From positions 62,001-126,000 of the forward strand of contig NZ_JAGIAM010000006.1 of the NCBI RefSeq assembly GCF_017744835.1: a DNA stretch of 64,000 nucleotides, read 5' to 3'. A program made the translations under genes and the position numbers. Source of the DNA: Sphingomonas sp. (lineage in GTDB: Bacteria; Pseudomonadota; Alphaproteobacteria; Sphingomonadales; Sphingomonadaceae). This document shows, piece after piece, positions 54,412-63,276 of the stretch (its first letter is position 1; each line of letters begins with the position of its first letter). The notes beneath the pieces are model-generated. The model ran no database searches, was not told the origin of the DNA, and worked only from the letters and a program-made list of their open reading frames with translations.

Positions 54412-54497
54412 GGACAGGTGGCCGAGTGGTTAAAGGCAGCAGACTGTAAATCTGCCGGCGCAAGCCTACGCTAGTTCGAATCTAGCCCTGTCCACCA
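54412..54497 (+). tRNA. tRNA-Tyr (GTA anticodon)
   Basis: 86 nt including encoded CCA. Acceptor stem GGACAGG / CCTGTCC, anticodon loop ACTGTAAATC giving GTA, a long class II variable arm and the TTCGAAT T-loop. A TTGACA box at 54355-54360 could be its promoter -35. Confidence 0.95.
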
Positions 54498-54541
54498 GCC
54501 TCCGCTAAAGCTTCGGCACATGCCGTGGTTATGGCGGAGGC
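54498..54541. repeat. Stem-loop immediately after tRNA-Tyr
   Basis: GCCTCCGC (54498-54505) pairs with GCGGAGGC (54534-54541), enclosing a second stem CGGC-ACAT-GCCG. It begins at the base after the tRNA CCA end. No T-tract follows, so it may act in 3' processing or as a factor-assisted terminator. Confidence 0.5.
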
Positions 54542-54676
54542 TGTTCGGCGTGCGGACACACCTCTTTTAATTTTGCCGGATCGATTGGCTTCGACGCATG
54601 CCCGCGGGTCGGCTGGTCACGTCTGCGTCACGATCTGCATGGTTGCGCATGCACGCATCTATGATACCTTGCGCCT

Positions 54677-55597
54677 ATGCTCGAGGGGCCTTTTCCGCCG
54701 GCGACGGCAGATGTGCAACTGGCTCGCGCCAGTAGCCTTACGCATCAGCACTTGCTGGCGGTGGTGAATACCAGGCTCGCGGCGATCGCGCCGACCAAGC
54801 GCGTGATCACCATTTGCGATGTCGGTTGCGGAAATGGCGTCTTTCTTTCCTATCTCGCTTCCGGCCTTCGGCTCCTCTGGCCTCGTAACGAATTTCATTT
54901 CTACGGGATCGACGTGTCGGACTCCGGCGTGCAGGCGGAGGGCTTTTTCGCGTCAACGATCCGGACGCTTGCGGCTGCGCATCCGGAAGTGGATTGGACG
55001 AGCCGTCTCCATCTAATTCGCTCCACCGAACGCTGGCCCTTCGACGATGGCGCGATCGACGTCATCACGTCCAACCAGGTGCTCGAACACGTTCGCGACC
55101 ACGCCCATTTCATGGCCGAATCCTATCGTGTGCTCGCTACCGGCGGTGTCGGTACGCACCTGTTCCCGCTGCGCCATTATATCTGGGAGGGGCACCTCCA
55201 CATCCCGCTGGTGCACAAGATCCATCAGCACGATTTGGTGCGCAAATACATCAAGGCGATGAGCTACATCGGGCTCGGGGTCTATAAGGGCCACCGGGAC
55301 CAGTTCGGCCACAGCCGCGACTTTTTCGCGGAGGAGCACGCCGACTATATGACCTTCATGACCAACTATAAGTCGGCGCGGGAAATGCTCGCCTACTGCA
55401 AAGCGGCGGGGCTGCGCTCGACCTATGCCCACACTTGGGAATTCTACGAAGCGTTGCTGCGCAAGCGGCTTGGGCTCAAGCCACGGCACGGCTATAAGGA
55501 GCGAGGCTTCATGTTCAGCCTGCTCAGCTACCTCTTCTGCCGTTATCTGTCTTCGGTGACTCTCACGACCGAGAAGCATCAACTCTATTCGAGGTGA
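54677..55597 (+). CDS. Class I SAM-dependent methyltransferase
   Basis: 306 aa. Motif I ICDVGCGNGVFLSYL, acidic loop FYGIDVSDSG, and the post-I block ITSNQVLEHV identify a Methyltransf_11-like Rossmann fold. The C-terminal 120 residues (YKGHRDQFGHSRDFF, YKSAREMLAYCKAAGL) are basic and aromatic and do not match a family I know. Codon use is noticeably less GC-biased than flanking housekeeping genes. Placement directly behind tRNA-Tyr is consistent with horizontal insertion; methylation of a surface glycan or lipid precursor is one possibility. Confidence 0.78.
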   Translation: MLEGPFPPATADVQLARASSLTHQHLLAVVNTRLAAIAPTKRVITICDVGCGNGVFLSYLASGLRLLWPRNEFHFYGIDVSDSGVQAEGFFASTIRTLAAAHPEVDWTSRLHLIRSTERWPFDDGAIDVITSNQVLEHVRDHAHFMAESYRVLATGGVGTHLFPLRHYIWEGHLHIPLVHKIHQHDLVRKYIKAMSYIGLGVYKGHRDQFGHSRDFFAEEHADYMTFMTNYKSAREMLAYCKAAGLRSTYAHTWEFYEALLRKRLGLKPRHGYKERGFMFSLLSYLFCRYLSSVTLTTEKHQLYSR

Positions 55598-55633
55598 CGG
55601 GCTGGATCGCCGCGTTCGAAGGCCCCTCCAGCC

Positions 55634-56278
55634 TCAGAACACCGCTGCCACGAGCTGCCGGAACGCGTCCGCCCGGTGGCTCATCGCGTGCTTGGCCGCA
55701 GGGTCCATCTCGCCGAAGGTCTCCGCATGGCCGATCGGCTGGAACATCGGATCATAACCGAAGCCGCGATCGCCGCGCGGCGGCCACACGAGAGTCCCGT
55801 CGACGCGGCCCTCGAACCATTCGACATGCCCGTCGGGCCAGGCCAGCGCCAGCGCGCAGACGAAATGCGCATCACGCGGCGTGTCCGGGCCCTTGGCGGC
55901 GAGGTTGTCCTCGACCAGCCGCATCGCCACGCCGAAATCGCGGCTCTCGCCTGCCCAGCGGGCCGAGAAGATGCCGGGATCGCCGCCCAGCGCCTCGACG
56001 CACAGCCCCGAATCGTCGGCGAGCGCGGGGAGCCCCGAGAGGTCGGCCGCCTGGAGTGCCTTGAGCTCGGCATTGGCCACGAAGGTCGTGCCGGTCTCGT
56101 CGGGCTCGGGCAGGTCGAGCTCGGCGGCCGAGACCGGCTCGATGCCATAGGGCGCGAGCAGTTCGCGGATCTCGCGCACCTTGCCCTTGTTGTGGCTGGC
56201 GATCACCAGCCGGCCGGGCTGGAGCTTGCGGATCGCCTGGGGGGCGTCTCCGCCGATTCCTTCGTTGGGGTCGGTCAT
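55634..56278 (-). CDS. rdgB: XTP/dITP diphosphatase (RdgB/HAM1)
   Basis: 214 aa. SHNKGKVRE nucleotide-binding start, [15 protein letters not shown] and [11 protein letters not shown] are the family's signature blocks; [10 protein letters not shown] closes the active site. Hydrolyses non-canonical purine triphosphates to keep them out of DNA. ATG overlaps the rph stop (ATGA). Confidence 0.95.
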   Translation of the reverse strand: MTDPNEGIGGDAPQAIRKLQPGRLVIASHNKGKVREIRELLAPYGIEPVSAAELDLPEPDETGTTFVANAELKALQAADLSGLPALADDSGLCVEALGGDPGIFSARWAGESRDFGVAMRLVEDNLAAKGPDTPRDAHFVCALALAWPDGHVEWFEGRVDGTLVWPPRGDRGFGYDPMFQPIGHAETFGEMDPAAKHAMSHRADAFRQLVAAVF

Positions 56279-56988
56279 TGCACCGCCTTCAACTGGGCGG
56301 CGAAGATCTGGTTGCAGCCGATGCGCGCGAGGCGGAGCAGGCGGAGCAGCCCTTCCTCGTCGTAACAGGCGCCCTCGGCCGTCGCTTGCGCCTCGGCGAT
56401 CTTGCCGTCGGAGAGCAGGACGAAGTTGGCATCGGCATCGGCCGAGGAATCCTCATCATAGTCGAGGTCGAGCACCGGATCGCCCTTGTAGATGCCGCAC
56501 GAGACCGCCGCGACCTGCTGCTGGATCGGGTCCTTGTCGAGCAGCCCAGCCGCGAGCAGCTTGTTGGTGGCGAGCCGCAGCGCCACCCAGGCGCCCGAGA
56601 TCGCCGCGGTGCGCGTGCCGCCATCGGCCTGGAGCACGTCGCAGTCGAGCGTGATCTGGCGCTCGCCGAGCAGCTTGAGGTCGGTGACGGCGCGCAAGCT
56701 GCGGCCGATCAGCCGCTGGATTTCCTGCGTGCGGCCCGACTGCTTGCCCTTGGCCGCCTCGCGCTGGCCGCGCGTGTGCGTCGCACGGGGCAGCATGCCA
56801 TATTCTGCGGTGACCCAGCCCTCGCCCTTGCCGCGCAGCCACGGCGGAATCCGCTCTTCGATGCTTGCGGTCACCAGCACGCGCGTGTCGCCGAAGCCGA
56901 TCAGGACGGAGCCCTCCGCGTGGCGCGTGAAATTGGGCTCGATCGTGATCGCGCGCATCTCGTCGGGGGCGCGGCCGGATGGGCGCAT
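56275..56988 (-). CDS. rph: Ribonuclease PH
   Basis: 237 aa, usual length. Hexamer-forming phosphorolytic exoribonuclease that trims tRNA 3' ends. Blocks seen: [73 protein letters not shown] and LDLDYDEDS (catalytic Asp). First gene of rph-rdgB, divergent from a lipoprotein gene. Confidence 0.96.
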   Translation of the reverse strand: MRPSGRAPDEMRAITIEPNFTRHAEGSVLIGFGDTRVLVTASIEERIPPWLRGKGEGWVTAEYGMLPRATHTRGQREAAKGKQSGRTQEIQRLIGRSLRAVTDLKLLGERQITLDCDVLQADGGTRTAAISGAWVALRLATNKLLAAGLLDKDPIQQQVAAVSCGIYKGDPVLDLDYDEDSSADADANFVLLSDGKIAEAQATAEGACYDEEGLLRLLRLARIGCNQIFAAQLKAVQ

Positions 56989-57077
56989 GCTTCAGTCTCC
57001 TGCAAGGTTGGAACGGCCACGTAGACGCTGGAGCGCGAACGCGCCAGTATCGGCGCACGATCCAGGGGGAGGACAGG

Positions 57078-57596
57078 ATGATAACGGGACGGTGGTTGGT
57101 GTTGGGGCTGGCGGCGACGGCGCTTGCTGGATGCGTCCCGCCCGCGCGCCCCGGCGCGGACACGGGCACGCCGGTTCCGATCGAGGGCGATTCGATCGCC
57201 TATGAAACCGGCCCCTGTTTCGGCGCCTGCCCGGTCTATTCGGTGACCGTCCACCCCGACGGCACGGGCATCTTCGAGGGTAAGCGCTTCACGGCGGTGA
57301 GCGGCACGCGCGAATTCCGGCTGACGCGCGCGCAATATGACGCCTTCGCCGCCACGCTCGCGCCCTATCGGCCCGCGAGCGGCGAGCTGCGCTTTGCACC
57401 GGGCGAGCCCAACTGCACGCGGCACGCTACCGACATGCCCAGCGTCGATGTCCGCTGGACGCGGGCGATCGGCGACAGCCAGCACCTCTATTTCTACTTC
57501 GGCTGCGACAGGGAGAAGAACCGCGCCATGGCCGATGCGCTCGGCAACGCGCCCGACGTGCTGCCGATCGAGGCGCTGGTGGGCGAACATCCCTAG
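57078..57596 (+). CDS. DUF6438 lipoprotein
   Basis: 172 aa. Lipobox TALAGC after a short hydrophobic leader, then the DUF6438 core TGPCFGACPVYSVTVHPDGTG and YEGKR-like FEGKRFTAVSG. Conserved Cys pair (PCFGAC) plus two later Cys (PNCTRH, FGCDRE) probably form disulfides. Periplasmic face of a membrane; function unknown. ATG follows GGGGGAGGA. Confidence 0.85.
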   Translation: MITGRWLVLGLAATALAGCVPPARPGADTGTPVPIEGDSIAYETGPCFGACPVYSVTVHPDGTGIFEGKRFTAVSGTREFRLTRAQYDAFAATLAPYRPASGELRFAPGEPNCTRHATDMPSVDVRWTRAIGDSQHLYFYFGCDREKNRAMADALGNAPDVLPIEALVGEHP

Positions 57597-57602
57597 GGCG
57601 TA

Positions 57603-57657
57603 TCGACATTCAGCCTAACGCGCTCCCTTCCTTTTGGGGAGGGGAGATGAATGTCGA
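57603..57657. repeat. Long inverted repeat / hairpin
   Basis: Outer arms TCGACATTCA (57603-57612) and TGAATGTCGA (57648-57657) are perfect complements; inside, CTCCC-TTCC and GGGGAGGGGAG form an imperfect C/G stem. It begins 7 bp after the lipoprotein stop and may double as its terminator. Confidence 0.65.
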
Positions 57658-57760
57658 GACAACCCAGGCCCCCGGAGCACGATATTGCCGCTTGCAAAAT
57701 TGGATTTGGCCTGAAACATAACGGGAACGCTCTTTCTCAATCTGAATATAATCGGCGTCT

Positions 57761-57816
57761 CGCGCGCACACGCACACGCACACGCGCGGGCACGTACGCA
57801 CGCGCATGCGCCCGCG
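57761..57816. repeat. Alternating purine-pyrimidine tract (potential Z-DNA)
   Basis: About 56 bp almost wholly made of CA, CG and TG/TA steps (CG CG CG CA CA CG repeated units), with single breaks near 57789 and 57811. Such tracts readily adopt left-handed DNA under negative supercoiling and are prone to slippage. Confidence 0.8.
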
Positions 57817-57822
57817 TTGGGG

Positions 57823-57840
57823 TGTCCACTTTGTCCACTT
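57823..57840. repeat. Tandem repeat TGTCCACTT x2
   Basis: Two perfect, abutting 9-bp copies, directly after the alternating tract; a related TGTCGACTT follows at about 57847. Confidence 0.75.
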
Positions 57841-57967
57841 CCGCCGTGTCGACTTCCGGCATCGCCCCGCCGGATCGGCCGATGGCAGGCCCCGCTCGAA
57901 CCCCCGCGATAGTGTGACCCTGGTGTGACCTTTGGTCGCGCAGGATGCGCGGGGCGGCGCGATGGCG

Positions 57968-58003
57968 TAACGCGCTCCCCTCCCCGAAAGGAAAGGGAGA
58001 TGA
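57968..58003. repeat. Partial second copy of the 57.6-kb hairpin
   Basis: Shares TAACGCGCTCCC and GGGAGATGA with 57616-57627 and 57642-57650 in the same order, with a different C/G stem between; lacks the outer TCGACATTCA arms. Confidence 0.6.
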
Positions 58004-58064
58004 TACAGCCTAGCGCTTCTCGCCCATGGTTGAGCCCGCGGCCGCCTGCGCTACATAGGGCGGC

Positions 58065-59108
58065 ATGAACACCCCACCGATCCACGAACTCACCGATCGC
58101 GCGCGCGATGTGTTCCGGATCGTGGTCGAATCCTACCTCGACAGCGGCGCTCCGGTCGGCTCGCGCACTATCTCCAAGATTTCGGGCCTCAATCTCTCGC
58201 CCGCGTCGATCCGCAACGTGATGCAGGACCTGGAGGAGCTGGGCCTGCTCGCCGCGCCGCACACCAGCGCGGGCCGCATGCCCACCGACGTCGGCCTCAG
58301 GCTGTTCGTCGACGGCATGATGCACGCGATGGAACCCTCCGCCGAGGAGCGCGCCGCGATCGAGGCGCGCGCCGGGCAGACCGGCCCGGTCGAAGAGGCG
58401 CTGGCGGGCACCACCGCGGCACTCTCCGGCCTCTCGGCCTGCGCCGGGCTGGTGCTGGTCCCCAAGGACGATCCGGTGCTGCGCCAGTTCGGCTTCGTGC
58501 CCTTGAACCACGATCGCGCGCTCGCGGTGCTGGTCGGCGAGGACGGCTCGGTCCAGAACCGCGTCGTCCACATCCCCGGCGGGATCGACCCGCTCTCGCT
58601 CCAGCAGGCCAGCAACTACATGAGCGCGATGCTCGGCGGGCTCACCCTCGCCCAGGCGCGCGCGCGAATCGAGCGCGACCTCACCCAGCAGCGCGCCGAG
58701 CTCGACGCCGCCGCCGCCGCGCTGGTCGAGCGCGGATTGGCGGTGTGGAGCGAGGACGGCGACCGCCGTCCTGTGCTGATCGTGCGCGGCCAGGCGCGGC
58801 TGATCGACACCAATGCCACCGAGGACCTCGACCGCGTCCGCCAGCTCCTCGACGAGCTCGAGGGCAAGGAAGAGATCGCCCGGCTGCTGGACAGCGCGCG
58901 CGAAGGCGAGGCCACGCGAATCTTCATCGGATCGGAGAACAAGCTCTTCGCGTTGTCCGGCTCGTCGGTGATCGCAAAGCCGGTGCGCGCGTTGGACGGG
59001 CGCGTGGTCGGCGTGGTGGGCGTGATCGGCCCCACGCGGTTGAACTATGCCCGCGTCGTGCCCATGGTGGATTTCACGGCGGCGACGCTGGCCCGGTTGC
59101 TGGCCTGA
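58065..59108 (+). CDS. hrcA: Heat-inducible repressor HrcA
   Basis: 347 aa. N-terminal winged helix (SGAPVGSRTISKISGLNLSPASIRNVM, LEELGLLAAPHTSAGRMPT) and the C-terminal GAF-like dimer domain ending VGVIGPTRLNYARVVPMVD. Represses groE/dnaK-type operons by binding CIRCE. Followed 25 bp later by grpE, the usual order in this group. No CIRCE site is visible here, so its own operon is probably controlled by other means. Confidence 0.96.
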   Translation: MNTPPIHELTDRARDVFRIVVESYLDSGAPVGSRTISKISGLNLSPASIRNVMQDLEELGLLAAPHTSAGRMPTDVGLRLFVDGMMHAMEPSAEERAAIEARAGQTGPVEEALAGTTAALSGLSACAGLVLVPKDDPVLRQFGFVPLNHDRALAVLVGEDGSVQNRVVHIPGGIDPLSLQQASNYMSAMLGGLTLAQARARIERDLTQQRAELDAAAAALVERGLAVWSEDGDRRPVLIVRGQARLIDTNATEDLDRVRQLLDELEGKEEIARLLDSAREGEATRIFIGSENKLFALSGSSVIAKPVRALDGRVVGVVGVIGPTRLNYARVVPMVDFTAATLARLLA

Positions 59109-59133
59109 GCCGCGCAGGAACGAACAGGAAATT

Positions 59134-59703
59134 ATGTCGAACGAAGCGAACAGGAACGAAGCTGTGGACGTGAACGAAGCCGAGGCCGATCTGCGGCATG
59201 AGACCGCCGAAGGCGCGCCCGAAGTGGCCGAGCACGACCGGCTGGCCGAGCTGGAGGCGCAGATCGCCGAGGCCAAGGCCGCGGTGCTCTATGCCCAGGC
59301 CGAGACGCAGAACGTCCGCCGCCGTGCCGAGAAGGAAGCCGCCGACGCGCGCACCTATGCCGCCACCGGCTTCGCGCGCGACATCCTCTCGGTCGCCGAC
59401 AATCTCAGCCGTGCGCTCGCCGCGATTCCGGCCGAGCTGCGCGAGGACGAGAAGCTCAAGGGTCTGGTGACCGGGCTCGAGGCGACCGGCCGCGAGCTCG
59501 ACTCGGTCTTCGCGCGCCACGGCATCTCGAAGATCGTCGCGACCGGCGAGGCGCTCGATCCCAATCGCCACCAGGCGATGATGGAGATCCCCACCGCCGA
59601 CGCCGAGCCCGGCACGGTCGTGCAGGAAATCCAGACCGGCTACATGATCAAGGACCGCCTGCTCCGCCCGGCGCTAGTCGGCGTGGCGAAAAAGCCGGAG
59701 TGA
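59134..59703 (+). CDS. grpE: Nucleotide exchange factor GrpE
   Basis: 189 aa. Acidic variable N-terminus, long helix (residues 40-85, AELEAQIAEAKAAVLYAQAETQNVRRR) and the C-terminal beta domain (NRHQAMMEIPTADAEPGTVVQEIQTGYMIKDRLLRPALVGVA). Releases ADP from DnaK. ATG at 59134 lies after AGGAAATT. Followed by two hairpins. Confidence 0.97.
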   Translation: MSNEANRNEAVDVNEAEADLRHETAEGAPEVAEHDRLAELEAQIAEAKAAVLYAQAETQNVRRRAEKEAADARTYAATGFARDILSVADNLSRALAAIPAELREDEKLKGLVTGLEATGRELDSVFARHGISKIVATGEALDPNRHQAMMEIPTADAEPGTVVQEIQTGYMIKDRLLRPALVGVAKKPE

Positions 59704-59709
59704 GGAAAA

Positions 59710-59735
59710 AGCCCCTCCCCTTCAGGGGAGGGGCT
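59710..59735. repeat. Perfect C/G-run hairpin after grpE
   Basis: AGCCCCTCCCC, TTCA, GGGGAGGGGCT. Perfect 11-bp stem, same style as 30118-30141 and the 57.6/58.0-kb hairpins; could contribute to grpE termination. Confidence 0.65.
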
Positions 59736-59746
59736 TAGGAAAGCAA

Positions 59747-59776
59747 AAAAGCCGGGGCATCGCTGCCCCGGCTTTT
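59747..59776. terminator. Bidirectional intrinsic terminator between grpE and chemoreceptor
   Basis: AAAAGCCGGGGCA, TCGC, TGCCCCGGCTTTT: a 13-bp stem with A's on one side and T's on the other, serving both convergent genes. Confidence 0.9.
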
Positions 59777-59800
59777 CTTTTGTCGACCTGACCCGCTGGA

Positions 59801-61657
59801 TCAGAAGCTCTGCCAGTCGTCGCTGCCGTTGCGCACCAGCGCCGGGATCGCGGCGGTGGGGAGCGGCTTGACCGGGCTGGCGTAGCTCGCGACCTGGATC
59901 GCGGCGGCCGGGGCGCGGCGCACTGCGGCCATTGCCGCGCCGGTGCGGAAGCGCGTGACTTCGCGTGCCAGCTGCTCGGCCTCGTTGGCGAGGTTGCGGA
60001 CGGCCGCCGTGGTCTCCTCGACCATCGCGGCATTCTGCTGCGTCTCGCGGTCCATCGACGACACCGCCGAGGTGATCTCGCCGACCGCCGCCGCCTGGGC
60101 GCGGTTGTCGGTCGAGATGTCGCCCAGCAGGCCGTGGACCGTGCTCACGTCGGTGGCGATGTCGACCAGCGCATGGTCGACCTTCTGCACCGCTTCCACT
60201 GCGACGCTGATCTCGCTCTGCGTGACGGTCAGCTGCTCGCGGGCGCGCTTGGCCTCTTCCTCGGCGCGCATCGCGAGCGCCGAGACCAGGTCGGCGACGA
60301 CGGCGAAGCCGCGGCCCGCCTCGCCGGCGCGGCCGGCTTCAACCGCCGCGTTCATCGCGAGAACGCGCGTCTGGAACGCGATCTTGTCGAGGCCCTCGAT
60401 CACCGAGTCGATGCCCTTGGCGCTGTCCGACACGCGGACCATCGCCTGGACCGCGTCGTCGGCGACGCTGCGGCCCGAACCGACGACTTCCATTGCCTGG
60501 TCGGCACGCTGCACGGTGCGGCTCGCCGCGTCGGCCGTCGCCTTGAGGCGCTGGTCGATCTGGTTCACCGCGGCCGCGGTCTGCTCGAGGCTGGCGGCAT
60601 TGCCCTCGGTCCGGCGCGCCAGGTCCTCGGAAGCCGTGGCGATCTCGCCGGTGCCGGTGCGGATCGCGTCGGCGCCCTCGGCGACCACGCGCAGCGCCGA
60701 CTGGAGCGCCGCTGCGGCTTCGTTGAAGTCGGTCTTGAGCTTGGCGAAGGGGCCGGCGAGGTCGGCGGTGATGCGCGCCTCGAGGTCGCCCTCGGCCAGC
60801 GCGGCGAGGCCGGTGCCGATGCTGTCGACCAGCATCGTCGCCTGCTCTTCCTTCGCACGCTCGGCATCGGCGAGCTGGTCGCGGAAGGCCGAGGTGGCGC
60901 GGGCAAGCTGGCCCACTTCGTTCTCGGCATCGAGCGCCGGGATCGTCACGGCGCGGTCGCCGCGGCTCAGCCGCTCGATCACTTCGGTGATCGCAGTGAG
61001 CGGCTGCAGGCCGCCGATCGCCCAGCGGGTGACGGCGATGCCCAGGCCGATGCCGAGCACGCAGAGCAGGCCGATGATGATGCTGAACCAGCTGGTGGTG
61101 CTCGCCACCTGCTCGCCGATGTGCTTGTTCATCGCTTCCTGCAGGTCGATGAACTCGTTGATCTGCTTGAGCCACTGGACGAACATCGGCCGCGCCTCGC
61201 CGAGCAGCACGCGGCGCGCGCCCTCGATGTCGCCGGCGCGGCGCAGCTCGATCACGTGCTTGACCAGCGGCAGGGTCTTGGACTCGGTTTCCTTGATCGA
61301 GGCGATGATGCGCGTCTCGTCGGCAGTCGGCTTGGTGTCGGGCGCGAGCATCGCGTCGAGCGGGCCGGCCGAATCGGCATATTTGGCGGCGAGCTTGTCG
61401 ATCGTGTCGGTCACGCCGTCGAGCTCCGCGTCGCTCACCAGCGTCACGTCGCGCACGCCGATGGCGCGGTCGTGGACGCTGCCGCGGAAGTTGATCGCAT
61501 AGCGCTGCTTGACGCTGTTGATCGTGTTCATCTGGTCGAGGTTGCCCTTGACCGACTGGACGCGCTCGACGCTGACCAGCGCCAGGATCGCGAGCAGCCC
61601 GATGACGGCGCTGAAGCCGACGATCAGGCGCTTTCTAAGAGTCATGTGCTCGAACAT
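59801..61657 (-). CDS. Methyl-accepting chemotaxis protein
   Basis: 618 aa. TM1 (residues about 10-30), a roughly 170-residue helical sensor region of the four-helix-bundle type, TM2 (SIIIGLLCVLGIGLGIAV), a HAMP domain, then the long signalling coiled coil with hairpin tip IEGLDKIAFQTRVLAMNAAVEAGRAGEAGRGF. The C-terminus DDWQSF matches the xWxxF tether recognised by CheR. MFEHM start chosen (AAAGG 6 bp upstream). No che genes are nearby, so it is an orphan receptor. Confidence 0.95.
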   Translation of the reverse strand: MFEHMTLRKRLIVGFSAVIGLLAILALVSVERVQSVKGNLDQMNTINSVKQRYAINFRGSVHDRAIGVRDVTLVSDAELDGVTDTIDKLAAKYADSAGPLDAMLAPDTKPTADETRIIASIKETESKTLPLVKHVIELRRAGDIEGARRVLLGEARPMFVQWLKQINEFIDLQEAMNKHIGEQVASTTSWFSIIIGLLCVLGIGLGIAVTRWAIGGLQPLTAITEVIERLSRGDRAVTIPALDAENEVGQLARATSAFRDQLADAERAKEEQATMLVDSIGTGLAALAEGDLEARITADLAGPFAKLKTDFNEAAAALQSALRVVAEGADAIRTGTGEIATASEDLARRTEGNAASLEQTAAAVNQIDQRLKATADAASRTVQRADQAMEVVGSGRSVADDAVQAMVRVSDSAKGIDSVIEGLDKIAFQTRVLAMNAAVEAGRAGEAGRGFAVVADLVSALAMRAEEEAKRAREQLTVTQSEISVAVEAVQKVDHALVDIATDVSTVHGLLGDISTDNRAQAAAVGEITSAVSSMDRETQQNAAMVEETTAAVRNLANEAEQLAREVTRFRTGAAMAAVRRAPAAAIQVASYASPVKPLPTAAIPALVRNGSDDWQSF

Positions 61658-61812
61658 GCGGAGCCTTTTTCCATCCATTCTGTGGCGACACACGCGGCGA
61701 ACCGTCGCGTGACGGCCGGTGCAAGGGGCTGCCGGGAGTTCCCCTTTTCAACACCTTATAGAATGTGCAGTCGCCCCACCGGCGCAGCGCGCGAATTTAG
61801 CATCCCGCGCTA

Positions 61813-63276
61813 TTAAGGATGATCAGGCTGCGTCCGCCGCGGTGCATGCTCGATCCACAGGATCACGACGCCCGCCGCCACCAGTGCGAGGTTGATCGCC
61901 CAGATCCCCGCCACTGCGCTCGGAAGCAGCAGCGCATGCCCCACGCCGGTCGCCACCAGCATGGCCCCCAGTGCGCTGCGCATCCGCCGGGGCACGATCG
62001 CGCCGGGCCGAACCAGCGACACCAGCGTCGCCGTCGCGAGCATGCCCCAGAAGATTGCAGGCAGCGGCAGCTCCGGCCCGATCGCCGCGCGCAGCCACAG
62101 CAGCACGACGTAGAGGATCGGCACGCCCCACACCGTCACGGCCCAGGCGGCCTCGAGCCGCGGGCTCGCCGCGCCTCGGCGGCGGCGCTTCTGCAGCCAC
62201 AGCGACATGCCCGTGCCGGTCACCACGCAGAGTGCCAGCCCCAGCGCGACATAGGCGAGCTCCACCGCCAGCCCGCCATAGCTCCCGAAATGCAGCCCGT
62301 AGGTTGAAGCCGCGACCTGCTGCCCCACTGCCCCGTCGGAAAGCCCCGTCGTGCCGAGGAAGCGCCCCGCAGCGTCGAAGGCGTAGTTCTCTCCATAGAT
62401 CAGCCTGCGCGCGTGGGTTCCGATGATCTGGACATGCTGGCCACGTGTGCCGGGATCGTGGAGGATCACATAGCTCGGCTCGACGCCCGGGAAGCGCTGC
62501 GCGAGCGTCGTGAGCGCGGCGGCGGCATCGGCGATCGGGGCAGGGCGCGGGTCGGGCTTGGCCTCCGCCCCGAAGATCACGCCATAGGTCGCGACGACGT
62601 CGCCACCCTTGTACGCCTTGGCGATCAGCGTGGCGCCGACGCTGCCGAGCCCGATGAAGGCGCCGGTGAGCGCAAGCGCGAGCGCGAAAGGCAGGGTCCA
62701 GACGCCTAGCCGGTTGTGCCAATCGGCCTGGGCGATCTGGCGGTTGCCGCGCGCGCGCAGGCGGAAGGCGTCGCGGAAGATGCGCGGATGGGCGACCACG
62801 CCGGTGATCGTCAGCGCCGCGAGCATCACCCCAAGCGCGCCGACCACGATCATCCCCAGCGTGATCGGCAGGTGCAGATAGATGTGCTGGTTGCTCAGGA
62901 ACTCGGTCCAGGCATGCGCCTCGGGCGCGGCGATGCGCCCCCCGCGGTCGACATAGACGGCGCCGTGATCGGTAGTGACGACGGTGCGCGGCAGCCCCTC
63001 GGTCGGCATATGGACATAGAGATGCGTCGTCAGCGGCTTGCCGTTTTCGCTCGCCGCCACGGCTTCGATCGCGCGCTGGACCGCAGCCGGTGCGATCCCT
63101 CCGCTGTCGGCGACCTGCGGCTGCTCCCAGCGCTGCAGCCGCTCGTCGAGGACGATCAGCGTGCCCGAAAGCGCGATGATGTAGATCAGCGCGCCTGCGA
63201 GCAGGCCGATCGCGCCATGGCCCGATAGCGCGCGCTGGACCAGCGTCCGCGGGGCGGCGAGGGGTTCGTGCTTCAT
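61813..63276 (-). CDS. PepSY-associated membrane protein (putative ferric reductase type)
   Basis: 487 aa. Four or more transmembrane helices with two PepSY-type soluble segments; HGAIGLLAGALIYIIALSGTLIVLDE at the N-terminus and paired histidines (FLSNQHIYLHLP, ADWHNRLGVWTL, YGLHFGSYGG) that could bind haem. This family accompanies TonB siderophore receptors and is implicated in reducing ferric siderophores. ATG at 63276 overlaps the stop of the upstream membrane protein (ATGA). Confidence 0.88.
   Translation of the reverse strand: MKHEPLAAPRTLVQRALSGHGAIGLLAGALIYIIALSGTLIVLDERLQRWEQPQVADSGGIAPAAVQRAIEAVAASENGKPLTTHLYVHMPTEGLPRTVVTTDHGAVYVDRGGRIAAPEAHAWTEFLSNQHIYLHLPITLGMIVVGALGVMLAALTITGVVAHPRIFRDAFRLRARGNRQIAQADWHNRLGVWTLPFALALALTGAFIGLGSVGATLIAKAYKGGDVVATYGVIFGAEAKPDPRPAPIADAAAALTTLAQRFPGVEPSYVILHDPGTRGQHVQIIGTHARRLIYGENYAFDAAGRFLGTTGLSDGAVGQQVAASTYGLHFGSYGGLAVELAYVALGLALCVVTGTGMSLWLQKRRRRGAASPRLEAAWAVTVWGVPILYVVLLWLRAAIGPELPLPAIFWGMLATATLVSLVRPGAIVPRRMRSALGAMLVATGVGHALLLPSAVAGIWAINLALVAAGVVILWIEHAPRRTQPDHP

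Larger units (their letters stand above)
57597..58064. other. 468-bp gene-free, repeat-rich interval before hrcA
   Basis: No credible gene. It holds a 55-bp inverted repeat, a 56-bp alternating purine-pyrimidine tract, a tandem 9-bp repeat and a second partial copy of the hairpin, described separately. I find no CIRCE element (TTAGCACTC-N9-GAGTGCTAA) ahead of hrcA. Confidence 0.8.

Noticed and set aside
54498..54676. attachment-site repeat of the tRNA-Tyr 3' end
   Set aside because: I looked for a repeat of TTCGAATCTAGCCCTG downstream and saw none; only a stem-loop is present.
57651..57917. 88-codon frame through the alternating purine-pyrimidine tract
   Set aside because: The Arg/Thr repeats come from the low-complexity DNA; no RBS and no conserved segment.
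57597..58064. CIRCE element expected near hrcA
   Set aside because: No TTAGCACTC / GAGTGCTAA pair is present in the interval.
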